The position numbers were made by a program, and so were the translations under genes. The notes beneath the pieces are model-generated. The model was not told the origin of the DNA and made no database searches. It was given only the letters and a program-made list of their open reading frames with translations. From Bacteroidales bacterium (lineage in GTDB: Bacteria; Bacteroidota; Bacteroidia; Bacteroidales; WCHB1-69), in NCBI GenBank assembly GCA_028683685.1, contig JAQUHH010000134.1, positions 1-6,517 of the forward strand: a stretch of 6,517 bases of DNA, in the 5' to 3' direction. Every line of letters starts with the position of its first letter. Positions within the stretch are counted from its first letter, which is position 1. Below are positions 1 to 5,861 of the stretch, one piece after another.

Positions 1-664
1 GGCAGGACGAATTTCGCAACAAATAGAAGCCGATTCATTAAGTATTATAAATGTACTAAACGACACTGCTTTTATCCTCAGCAAAGGATTTGACCACTAT
101 AATCGCATCAGCGTTTTTATTCCAAACACCTATGAAATATGGTGGAATACAACAGCTCAACAATTGTATGATAAAATGTATTCAGAATATCAAAAGTTTT
201 GGAATGAAGATCGTAAAAACAAAGCCAAATTACTAAACATGAACCCATTAGAAGTAATTTCATTGGCAGCCATTGTAGAGCAAGAGACTTCAAAAAAAGA
301 CGAAAGACCAAAAGTTGCAGGCGTTTATCTGAACAGAATAAAAACAGGAATGCCACTGCAAGCCGATCCCACTTTGATTTTTGCTGCTGGCGACTTCAGC
401 ATTCGCAGAGTTTTGAATCATCACAAAGAAATTGAATCGCCCTTTAATACCTACAAATATACAGGCGTTCCACCAGGCCCTATTTGTGTCCCTTCTATTT
501 CGTCCATCGATGCAGTATTGGATTTCGAAAATCACAATTATATCTTTTTTTGTGCAAAAGACGATTTTTCAGGCTACCACAATTTTGCAGTTTCCTACAA
601 CGAACATTTGATTAATGCCCGAAAATATCAAGCAGCAATGAATCGAAAAAAGATTATGAAATAA
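1..664 (+). CDS. mltG: Endolytic murein transglycosylase MltG (YceG-like), 3' part
   Basis: MltG is an inner-membrane lytic transglycosylase that cuts nascent glycan strands within the chain and is thought to set where peptidoglycan synthesis ends. The frame is open from base 2 to the stop at 662-664 (220 residues seen). The start, the N-terminal membrane anchor and any LysM-like part lie left of the window. Family landmarks in order are FIPNTYEIWW (about residues 39-48), SLAAIVEQET with the presumed catalytic Glu at about residue 93 (E. coli has ASIVEKET), GVYLNR, LQADPTLIFA, and TGVPPGPICVPS (E. coli has DGLPPGPIATPG). The C-terminus has YIFFCAKDDFSGYHNFA followed by a basic tail. No key residue is missing from the visible part. 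The next genes on its right are on the other strand. No hairpin with a T-tract follows the stop. The family call is very safe; the upstream context is unseen. Confidence 0.95.
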   Translation, partial: AGRISQQIEADSLSIINVLNDTAFILSKGFDHYNRISVFIPNTYEIWWNTTAQQLYDKMYSEYQKFWNEDRKNKAKLLNMNPLEVISLAAIVEQETSKKDERPKVAGVYLNRIKTGMPLQADPTLIFAAGDFSIRRVLNHHKEIESPFNTYKYTGVPPGPICVPSISSIDAVLDFENHNYIFFCAKDDFSGYHNFAVSYNEHLINARKYQAAMNRKKIMK

Positions 665-668
665 TAAA

Positions 669-698
669 GGGAAATCAGGGAAAAGGGAAAAGGGAAAA
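669..698. repeat. Purine-only tandem heptamers (GGGAAAA x3)
   Basis: Directly after the mltG stop there is a purine-rich tract. Three exact copies of GGGAAAA lie at 678-684, 685-691 and 692-698, preceded by a diverged unit GGGAAATCA at 669-677. Bases 685-698 are the reverse complement of 878-891 with 13 of 14 matching, so the tract could pair with the far end of the repeat island. It does not resemble a terminator, and no coding frame covers it. Confidence 0.8.
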
Positions 699-724
699 GT
701 GCCTGACGGATGATATGATGATTC

Positions 725-740
725 GCTGATTAGCTGATTT
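725..740. repeat. Two-copy octamer GCTGATTA/GCTGATTT
   Basis: GCTGATT occurs at 725-731 and again at 733-739, an exact 8-bp period. It sits between the purine heptamers and the longer ACTGAGTA array and has the same period as that array. It is short and could be chance on its own; it is listed because it is part of a run of similar micro-repeats. Confidence 0.6.
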
Positions 741-768
741 TCAAAAAGGAGAAAAAGGTGACCAAGTG

Positions 769-813
769 ACTGAGTAACTGAGTAACTGAGTAACTGAGTA
801 ACTGAGTAACTGA
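769..813. repeat. Octanucleotide tandem array ACTGAGTA, 5.6 copies
   Basis: Five exact copies of ACTGAGTA lie at 769-776, 777-784, 785-792, 793-800 and 801-808, followed by the partial unit ACTGA at 809-813. Because 8 is not a multiple of 3, every plus-strand frame passes through TAA and TGA, so the array is closed to translation rightward. The reverse complement has no stop codon in any frame and would read as a repeating YSVTQLLS octapeptide, but no credible minus-strand gene includes it. It lies between the mltG 3' end and the tRNA 3' end, so copy-number change would not directly alter any gene seen here. Confidence 0.92.
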
Positions 814-815
814 CG

Positions 816-849
816 GTAAATTTGTTAATTAAATGAACAAAAACTTTAC
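816..849. other. AT-rich inverted repeat (possible weak hairpin)
   Basis: GTAAATTTGTT (816-826) can pair with AACAAA (836-841) plus TTTAC (845-849). This gives 11 base pairs with a 3-nt bulge and a 9-nt loop. It is nearly all A:T and has no T-tract behind it on either strand, so I do not call it a terminator. It sits immediately right of the octamer array. A role is unknown, and the fold may not form. Confidence 0.4.
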
Positions 850-858
850 GAAAGCGAA

Positions 859-921
859 AATTCGTAATTCGTGATTATTTTCCATTTTCCCGTAATTTTC
901 AATTCTTAATTTTTAATTCTT
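859..921. repeat. Heptamer words AATTCGT x2 and AATTYTY x4
   Basis: AATTCGT is repeated exactly at 859-865 and 866-872. Further right, four heptamers in strict register, AATTTTC, AATTCTT, AATTTTT and AATTCTT, fill 894-921. Between them, TTTTCCATTTTCCC (878-891) mirrors the purine heptamers at 685-698. With the other units, these make most of the 665-934 spacer a mosaic of 7- and 8-bp words. No gene, RNA or protein motif is visible in the spacer otherwise. Confidence 0.7.
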
Positions 922-934
922 CATTGAAAAAGAG

Positions 935-1007
935 TGTCCTCGGGGAGGCTCGAACTCCCGACCCATTGATTAAGAGTCAATTGCTCTACCAGCTGAGCTA
1001 CGAAGAC
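935..1007 (-). tRNA. tRNA-Lys (anticodon CTT)
   Basis: Read on the minus strand from 1007, the gene folds as a full 73-nt cloverleaf. The acceptor stem is GTCTTCG with CGAGGAC (7 pairs, one G-U). The D-arm is GCTC/GAGC with loop AGCTGGTA. The anticodon stem is ATTGA/TCAAT around loop CTCTTAA, so the anticodon is CTT, reading AAG (lysine). The variable loop is GGGTC, and the T-arm is GGGAG/CTCCC with loop TTCGAGC. The discriminator base is A, as expected for lysine tRNAs. The 3' CCA is not encoded (ACT follows), so it must be added enzymatically. A TTTTT run (927-931 read in reverse) begins 3 nt past the mature 3' end and could help termination. The gene stands alone, downstream of and on the same strand as msrBA, with 185 bp between them. 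Confidence 0.96.
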
Positions 1008-1020
1008 AATTTTATTTCGG

Positions 1021-1028
1021 CAAATGTA
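1021..1028 (-). promoter_or_regulatory. Probable -7 element of the tRNA-Lys promoter
   Basis: On the minus strand this reads TACATTTG, an exact match to the Bacteroidota -7 consensus TAnnTTTG. It ends 13 bp before the mature tRNA 5' base, which allows a start site about 6-9 nt upstream of the tRNA. No clean TTTG -33 box is seen; only a T-rich run (about 1052-1059 read in reverse) lies at the right distance. Placement in front of a tRNA supports the call, so the tRNA need not depend on read-through from msrBA. Confidence 0.65.
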
Positions 1029-1192
1029 TTCATTTCTTTTACAGAATTATTAAAAAAAATGATTTATTTCAAATAAAAAAACTTCATTTCAACTTAAAGA
1101 ACTGACTTTCAGAGCATAAAATAGAGGCAACAAAAATATCAAAAAAAAAACCAATATCTATCTAAAAAAAGTATAGAAACAAAAATCAATTC

Positions 1193-2161
1193 TTAAAAAA
1201 TATTCTTTCTGGTATGGCAATATGGAATACCTCCTTTTTTTGTATAATAATTCTGATGATAGTCTTCAGCTTTCCAAAAAGTAGAAGCAGGAGTAAGCTT
1301 TGTAGCTACTTTATAATTTTTCTGTTTCAAACTTTCCATTATTTTAAGAGCAATGGATTTTTGTTCGTCATTCAAATAAAATATTTCACTTCGATACTGC
1401 TCTCCCACATCGGGACCTTGTCTATTGACTTGCGAAAAATCATGAATTTCAAAAAAGAGTTTACATAAATCTTCATAACTCACTTTATTGGCATCAAAAA
1501 TCACTTGCAATGCCTCGGCATGACCTGTATTTTCGTAACTGACTTCGTGGTAGCTTGGATTTTGAGTTTTTCCACCCAGATAACCAACTTGCGTAGACAA
1601 AACACCTTTTACTTTCTGGAAATAAAACTCTACGCCCCAAAAACAACCAGCAGCAAAAATAGCGGTATCTTGCTTTACTTCGACCTCTTTTCCAATAAAA
1701 TTCATAGAAATAGAATTTACGCAATGACGCACATTTTTATCAGTATATCTCTCGCCTTCAAATACATGCCCTAAATGAGCACCACAATTAGCACAAACTA
1801 TTTCGGTACGGCGTCCGTCAGCATCTAGTACATGTTTTACCGCTCCTTCAACTTCATCATCAAATGCAGGCCAGCCACAATCTGCCATAAATTTATCATC
1901 CGAACGATACAAAGGTGCATCACAACGTTTGCATGTATAAGTTCCCTCCTCTTCATGATTTAAAAATTTTCCAGAAAAAGGTCTTTCTGTCCCTTTATTT
2001 ATAATAACGTTTGCTTCAGCATCCGTTAAAGTATTAAATTTTACATTTTCCATTTTTACTTCTTCCATAATTTTGTTTTGTGAACACGAAACCATTGAAA
2101 TAAAAAGAAATGCAATCATCAGAAATGACTTGAAATAATTATAAAATGGATTCAGTTTCAT
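1193..2161 (-). CDS. msrBA: Lipoprotein-type bifunctional methionine sulfoxide reductase MsrB-MsrA
   Basis: This is a 322-residue fusion that reduces both diastereomers of methionine sulfoxide: MsrB acts on Met-R-SO and MsrA on Met-S-SO. Residues 1-25 form a signal peptide (basic start, hydrophobic FLMIAFLFISMV) ending in SMVSC, so Cys26 is a likely lipidated residue and the enzyme probably works in the periplasm, anchored to a membrane. The MsrB domain (about 40-155) has the zinc pairs CKRC (C77, C80) and CANC (C123, C126), CGWPAF and the catalytic RHCVNS (C147). The MsrA domain (about 165-315) has catalytic GCFWG (C173), VNRQGPDVGEQYRS and a C-terminal PYCH (C315), a candidate resolving cysteine. 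The residues after Cys26 (SQNK) lack the acidic surface-export signal. The start at 2161 is preferred over internal Met32 and Met37 because only it gives the signal peptide. It is divergent from the M23 gene. No strong promoter match is seen upstream, and there is no clear terminator hairpin after the stop. Confidence 0.95.
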   Translation of the reverse strand: MKLNPFYNYFKSFLMIAFLFISMVSCSQNKIMEEVKMENVKFNTLTDAEANVIINKGTERPFSGKFLNHEEEGTYTCKRCDAPLYRSDDKFMADCGWPAFDDEVEGAVKHVLDADGRRTEIVCANCGAHLGHVFEGERYTDKNVRHCVNSISMNFIGKEVEVKQDTAIFAAGCFWGVEFYFQKVKGVLSTQVGYLGGKTQNPSYHEVSYENTGHAEALQVIFDANKVSYEDLCKLFFEIHDFSQVNRQGPDVGEQYRSEIFYLNDEQKSIALKIMESLKQKNYKVATKLTPASTFWKAEDYHQNYYTKKGGIPYCHTRKNIF

Positions 2162-2287
2162 TATTTATCGTTCAAATTAGTACTGCTCTATAAACAATAC
2201 ACTACATAAAAAGTTTAATAAACAGACCTTGTATCTGCATATTAACTTTTTTTATTTTTAAAAGAGACCACAGTAGTAAGATTTTCT

Positions 2288-2295
2288 TAATTTTG
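2288..2295 (+). promoter_or_regulatory. Probable -7 element for the M23-dxr-rseP operon
   Basis: TAATTTTG matches TAnnTTTG exactly and lies 27 bp before the ATG at 2323. A transcript would start near 2301-2304 with a leader of roughly 20 nt. The -33 position (around 2263-2268) has no clear TTTG box, so strength is uncertain. The element overlaps a TTG codon at 2293 that could otherwise serve as a start, which argues that translation begins at 2323. Confidence 0.5.
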
Positions 2296-2322
2296 CTTTT
2301 TAAATACGAACGAACCGAAAAC

Positions 2323-3273
2323 ATGTTTAAAATCAAGAAAATTGATTGGAAAAAATTCAACGAGAAGCTGCGAAACAAGTATCGGTTAGTTATCATGAAT
2401 CACGAGACTTTAGAAGAGAAAGTATCGATTAAACTCTCAAGATTAAACGTATTTGTCATTTTCATCACCCTCTCTCTATTTTTGATTTTTCTCACCACTA
2501 TTCTGATTGCCTATACCCCTTTGCGAGAATACATTCCAGGATATGCTTCGGTGGAACTCAAGCGAGATGTTTATAACCTCAGACAACGTGCCGATTCTCT
2601 ATCCAAAGATGCAAATCAAAAAGAAGTTTATTTAAGCAATTTAAAGAAAATTTTAAATGACGAAGTCATTGACAGTGAAAGTAATTATCAAAATATAGAG
2701 AAGGAAGAAGAACCCAAGACCGAAAAAGTAAATGTGAATCCAGCTTCTCTTTCACCCTCGGCGCAAGACTCAATTTTCAGAAAAGAAGTAGAAGGACAAA
2801 TTAAATATTTTGGCACAAATATAAATACCAAAACTTCGTCTGCGGGGAATATTATGGCTTCGGACTCAAAAAAATCACTCAAAAATCTTTTCTTTTTCAC
2901 TCCCGTAAATGGATATATCTCAAATGTATTTAATCCGACCATAAATCACTACGGAATCGATATTGTTACCAATACCAACGAGCCTGTCAGATCTGTTTTG
3001 GATGGATATGTAATCATGGCTGAATGGACGATAAAAACAGGGAATGTGATTGCAATTCAACATTCTAATAATTTAGTTTCCGTGTATAAACACAATGCCA
3101 GTTTACTTAAGCGACAAGGAGCCCGTGTAGATGCCGGAGAAACCATTGCCATTGTAGGAAATTCAGGCAATTTATCCAGCGGACCTCACCTCCATTTTGA
3201 ACTTTGGTACAACGGAATTCCAGTAGATGCTAGAGAATTTATCTCGTTTAAACACAAAACAGCAAATCCATAA
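2323..3273 (+). CDS. Membrane-anchored M23 (LytM-type) peptidoglycan endopeptidase
   Basis: This is a 316-residue zinc metallopeptidase expected to cut peptide cross-links in peptidoglycan. A basic N-terminal cytoplasmic part is followed by one membrane helix (about 43-64), a heptad-like, charged and probably coiled-coil stretch (about 78-115), and a polar, low-complexity linker (about 116-190). The C-terminal M23 domain spans about 190-305. Zinc and catalytic residues are complete: HYGID (H209, D213), the YKH histidine (H257) and GPHLHFELW (H289, H291), with GNSGNLSSG before the last. It should therefore be an active enzyme rather than a catalytically dead EnvC/NlpD-type activator. The ATG at 2323 is chosen over an in-frame TTG at 2293, which lies inside the promoter element. 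dxr begins 6 bp after the stop. The family is certain; which cross-link it cuts and what controls it cannot be read from the sequence. Confidence 0.92.
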   Translation: MFKIKKIDWKKFNEKLRNKYRLVIMNHETLEEKVSIKLSRLNVFVIFITLSLFLIFLTTILIAYTPLREYIPGYASVELKRDVYNLRQRADSLSKDANQKEVYLSNLKKILNDEVIDSESNYQNIEKEEEPKTEKVNVNPASLSPSAQDSIFRKEVEGQIKYFGTNINTKTSSAGNIMASDSKKSLKNLFFFTPVNGYISNVFNPTINHYGIDIVTNTNEPVRSVLDGYVIMAEWTIKTGNVIAIQHSNNLVSVYKHNASLLKRQGARVDAGETIAIVGNSGNLSSGPHLHFELWYNGIPVDAREFISFKHKTANP

Positions 3274-3279
3274 AAAAAC

Positions 3280-4446
3280 ATGACGAAATCTCAAAAAATT
3301 GCCATACTCGGTTCTACTGGTTCCATCGGAATACAAACTTTAGAAGTCATCGAACAACATCCTGATTTATTTGAAGTGGAAGTGCTTACCGCCAATAAAA
3401 ATGCCAATTTACTCATTCAACAAGCCCTCAAATACGAACCCAATGCGGTCGTTATTGCCGACGAAAATAAATACCAAGAAGTTCAGGATGCACTTTCAAA
3501 ACATCACATTAAAGTTTTTTGTGGTTCTCATTCTATTGAAGATATTGTAAGCATGGAGAGCATCGACACTGTGGTGATGGCTTTAGTTGGCTACAGTGGA
3601 TTAAGGCCCACATACAACGCCATGAAGCACAACAAAAAAGTGGCTTTAGCAAACAAAGAAGTCTTAGTTGTTGGCGGTGCACTCATTATGGAATTAATAA
3701 ATACTACAAAATCTTCAATATATCCAATTGATTCTGAGCATTCTGCCATTTTCCAATGTTTGGTTGGAGAATCGTTCGACACTATTGAAAAACTGATACT
3801 TACTGCTTCGGGCGGACCTTTTAGAACATTTTCTTTGAATGAATTGGAAAATGTAAGTCCAGAACAAGCCCTCAAACATCCAAATTGGTCGATGGGAGCA
3901 AAAGTCAGCATTGATTCGGCAAGCATGATGAACAAAGGCATGGAAGTTATTGAAGCACATTGGCTTTTTGGAATTCCGGTAGACAAAATTGAAGTTATGG
4001 TTCATCCCGAATCCATTGTTCATTCCATGGTTCAGTTTACGGACGGCTCTGTGAAAGCACAATTGGGAATTCCGGACATGAAACTTCCGATACAATACGC
4101 ATTAAGCTATCCTCAAAGAGTGTATTTAAAAGAGGATAGATTAGATTTATTTAAACAAGGCAGTTTGCATTTTGAAAAACCAGATTTAGACAAATTCCGC
4201 AATTTACGCATTGCTTTTGATGCCATCCGCATGGGCGGTATCATTCCATGCGTCATGAATGCTGCCAACGAAATTGCAGTGGAAGCATTCTTGCAAAAAA
4301 GATTGAAATTTACTCAAATTCCAATCATTATCGAACACTGCATTCATCAAGTTACAAATATTAGCAATCCAGAATTGGATGACTATTTTATAATGGACAA
4401 AGAGACAAGAATTAAAGCTAACAATTTAATAAACAAAACAATATGA
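3280..4446 (+). CDS. dxr: 1-deoxy-D-xylulose-5-phosphate reductoisomerase
   Basis: This cytoplasmic enzyme converts 1-deoxy-D-xylulose 5-phosphate plus NADPH to 2-C-methyl-D-erythritol 4-phosphate, the committed step of the MEP isoprenoid pathway and the target of fosmidomycin. The 388 residues are close to the usual length (about 390-400). Visible motifs are the NADPH-binding GSTGSIG (11-17), ALANKEVLVVGG (123-134), the metal ligands in PIDSEHSAIFQ (D151, E153) and MEVIEAHW (E222), LTASGGPFR (174-182), the active-site loop HPNWSMG (200-206), VHPESIVHSMVQ and MNAANEIAVEAF. All known catalytic positions are kept. The ATG is 6 bp behind the M23 stop in an A-rich gap, and the TGA stop overlaps the rseP ATG (ATGA), which suggests translational coupling. 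The product supplies IPP and DMAPP for quinones and the undecaprenyl carrier, consistent with the envelope theme of the operon. Confidence 0.98.
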   Translation: MTKSQKIAILGSTGSIGIQTLEVIEQHPDLFEVEVLTANKNANLLIQQALKYEPNAVVIADENKYQEVQDALSKHHIKVFCGSHSIEDIVSMESIDTVVMALVGYSGLRPTYNAMKHNKKVALANKEVLVVGGALIMELINTTKSSIYPIDSEHSAIFQCLVGESFDTIEKLILTASGGPFRTFSLNELENVSPEQALKHPNWSMGAKVSIDSASMMNKGMEVIEAHWLFGIPVDKIEVMVHPESIVHSMVQFTDGSVKAQLGIPDMKLPIQYALSYPQRVYLKEDRLDLFKQGSLHFEKPDLDKFRNLRIAFDAIRMGGIIPCVMNAANEIAVEAFLQKRLKFTQIPIIIEHCIHQVTNISNPELDDYFIMDKETRIKANNLINKTI

Positions 4447-5750
4447 CAGGACTGATCATGGCAGCTCAATTAATTTTGGGCTTATCAATTTTAGTATTAT
4501 TACACGAATTTGGACATTTTATAATGGCCCGTGCTTTTGGCATCAAAGTGGAAAAGTTTTATCTATTTTTTGATGCTTGGGGTTTTAAATTATTCAAATT
4601 CACTTATAAAGGCACCGAATATGGTATGGGCTGGTTGCCCTTGGGCGGATACGTAAAAATTGCAGGAATGATTGACGAATCTTCCGATAAAGAACAGATG
4701 AAATTACCCCAACAACCTTGGGAATTTCGGGCAAAACCAGCTTGGCAAAGATTATTCGTAATGCTTGGCGGCGTTACCGTTAACCTAATTTTGGGAGTCA
4801 TTCTTTTTGCCATGGTTATTCTTGTTTTCGAAAAAGAATATGTCCCAAATTCAGCAATTGAAAGCATCTCTCCATATGAATTAGGCGAAAAAGCAGGTTT
4901 TAAGGAAGGAGATAAAATACTGGAAATCAACGGAAAGAAAGTAATTCGTTTTAAAGATGCCATCTCCATAGCCGTTATTTTTGGAGCCGATGTTACCGTT
5001 GAAAGAGCAGGACAAAAACAAATAATTCAAATTGATGAAAATTTTTATGATGATTTTAAAGCAAGCAAACAAAAAAACCTTTTTGAACCATCTTTGGGAC
5101 AAATTATCATCGACTCTATTATCCCCAATTCCGCTGCCGCCAAAGCAGGCATTGCAAAAGGAGATAAAATTGTCTCACTCAATGAACAAGAAATTTTATC
5201 TTTCCCCCAGTTTGCAAAAGAGCTTGAACCGCTTAAAAACAGTGAAATCACTTTAACTTTAATCCGTACGCAGGACACTTTGGTGAAAAACATACAAATA
5301 GATAGCACGGGTGTTGGTTTTGCTCGTCTTATCCCTGAACTACCCACCGAAAATTATTCTCTTTCGCAAGCGGTATATTATGGGTGGAAAGATGCCATGG
5401 AAATGCTCAAATTGAACATCACTGGCATAGGCAAAATTTTTAAAGGCAAAGAAAAAGCAACCGATTCCTTGCAAGGCCCCATTGGAATTGCAAAAATCTA
5501 CGGTGGCGTTTGGGATTGGCATAAATTCTGGTACATCACCGGTCTTTTGTCCCTCATTCTAGCTTTTATGAATATCTTGCCCATTCCCGCTTTGGATGGC
5601 GGACATGTTCTTTTCTTGCTAATTGAAGTTATTACGGGTCGAAAACTTTCCGATAAATTTATGGAAAACGTGCAATATATTGGCATGCTTATACTTATGG
5701 CATTGATGATATTTGTTATTGGGAATGATATTTTCCGACTCTTTAAATAG
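4443..5750 (+). CDS. rseP: RseP-type site-2 intramembrane zinc protease with two PDZ domains
   Basis: This is a 435-residue member of the M50/S2P family, which cleaves transmembrane segments of anti-sigma factors and remnant signal peptides. The first membrane helix holds HEFGH (residues 21-25: zinc ligands H21 and H25, catalytic E22). GGVTVNLILG (109-118) is the family GxxxN-like motif in the second helix. Two PDZ-type domains follow at about 135-200 and 215-290, each with an EKAGFKEGDKI- or AKAGIAKGDKI-like core. The third zinc ligand is D385 in NILPIPALDGGH. A final helix lies at about 411-428. The start overlaps the dxr stop by 4 bp; Met6 (4458) is a possible alternative start and would leave all motifs intact. 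In E. coli, dxr and rseP are separated by uppS and cdsA; here they are adjacent. No anti-sigma or sigma factor gene is in the window, so its substrate is unknown. Confidence 0.96.
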   Translation: MTGLIMAAQLILGLSILVLLHEFGHFIMARAFGIKVEKFYLFFDAWGFKLFKFTYKGTEYGMGWLPLGGYVKIAGMIDESSDKEQMKLPQQPWEFRAKPAWQRLFVMLGGVTVNLILGVILFAMVILVFEKEYVPNSAIESISPYELGEKAGFKEGDKILEINGKKVIRFKDAISIAVIFGADVTVERAGQKQIIQIDENFYDDFKASKQKNLFEPSLGQIIIDSIIPNSAAAKAGIAKGDKIVSLNEQEILSFPQFAKELEPLKNSEITLTLIRTQDTLVKNIQIDSTGVGFARLIPELPTENYSLSQAVYYGWKDAMEMLKLNITGIGKIFKGKEKATDSLQGPIGIAKIYGGVWDWHKFWYITGLLSLILAFMNILPIPALDGGHVLFLLIEVITGRKLSDKFMENVQYIGMLILMALMIFVIGNDIFRLFK

Positions 5751-5751
5751 T

Positions 5752-5828
5752 GTTTGCAAGAACCGAGTTTGCAAGCTCACTTCGGCAAGCTCACTTCGAC
5801 GAGCTCAGTGCATCGCAGTGCATCGCAG
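5752..5828. repeat. Nested short tandem repeats in the rseP-GIN spacer
   Basis: Three repeat families follow one another. GTTTGCAAG occurs at 5752-5760 and 5767-5775. GCAAGCTCACTTCG occurs as two exact 14-bp units at 5771-5784 and 5785-5798, with a diverged third start ACGAGCTCA at 5799. CAGTGCATCG occurs at 5806-5815 and 5816-5825, with CAG following. AGCTC (5788-5792) and GAGCT (5801-5805) can form a 5-bp stem over an 8-nt loop, with no T-tract. The CTTCGACGAGCTCAGTG core resembles short CTTCGACAAGCTCAG-like motifs scattered in many bacterial spacers; that resemblance is from memory, not a search. The segment is visibly richer in G+C than its surroundings. Confidence 0.8.
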
Positions 5829-5861
5829 CAAAGCTAAAATACAAAGTAATTTATTGAAGTA

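Noticed and set aside
117..535. Minus-strand frames opposite mltG
   Set aside because: The plus-strand frame carries the MltG motifs continuously, and the reverse frames have no start context or known fold.
769..813. A CRISPR array
   Set aside because: The units are 8 bp and contiguous, with no spacers, and no cas genes are present.
769..813. A phase-variation switch for a neighbouring gene
   Set aside because: The array is beyond the stop of mltG and beyond the 3' end of the tRNA, so it lies in no coding frame and no likely promoter visible here.
816..849. A terminator for mltG or for the tRNA
   Set aside because: The stem is almost all A:T with a bulge and has no T-tract on either strand; it is also 150 bp from mltG.
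1214..1774. Plus-strand frames (84 and 89 codons) opposite msrBA
   Set aside because: They lie inside the conserved MsrA and MsrB coding sequence on the other strand and look like random hydrophobic translations.
2173..2180. A promoter for msrBA (CTAATTTG on the minus strand)
   Set aside because: It fits the TTTG half but not the TA at the required spacing, and the possible -33 TTG is too close. It is too weak to list as a feature.
2293..2322. An N-terminal extension of the M23 protein starting at TTG 2293
   Set aside because: The TTG lies inside the TAATTTTG promoter match, and the ten added residues have no family support. The ATG at 2323 has a normal A-rich leader.
3591..4095. Two long minus-strand frames (131 and 126 codons) opposite dxr
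   Set aside because: They overlap a fully conserved dxr with every motif intact, resemble no known protein, and have no spacing or promoter of their own. They are antisense shadows.
4604..5686. Minus- and plus-strand frames overlapping rseP
   Set aside because: rseP is supported by zinc ligands and PDZ domains throughout. These frames are short, mutually overlapping and without recognisable domains.
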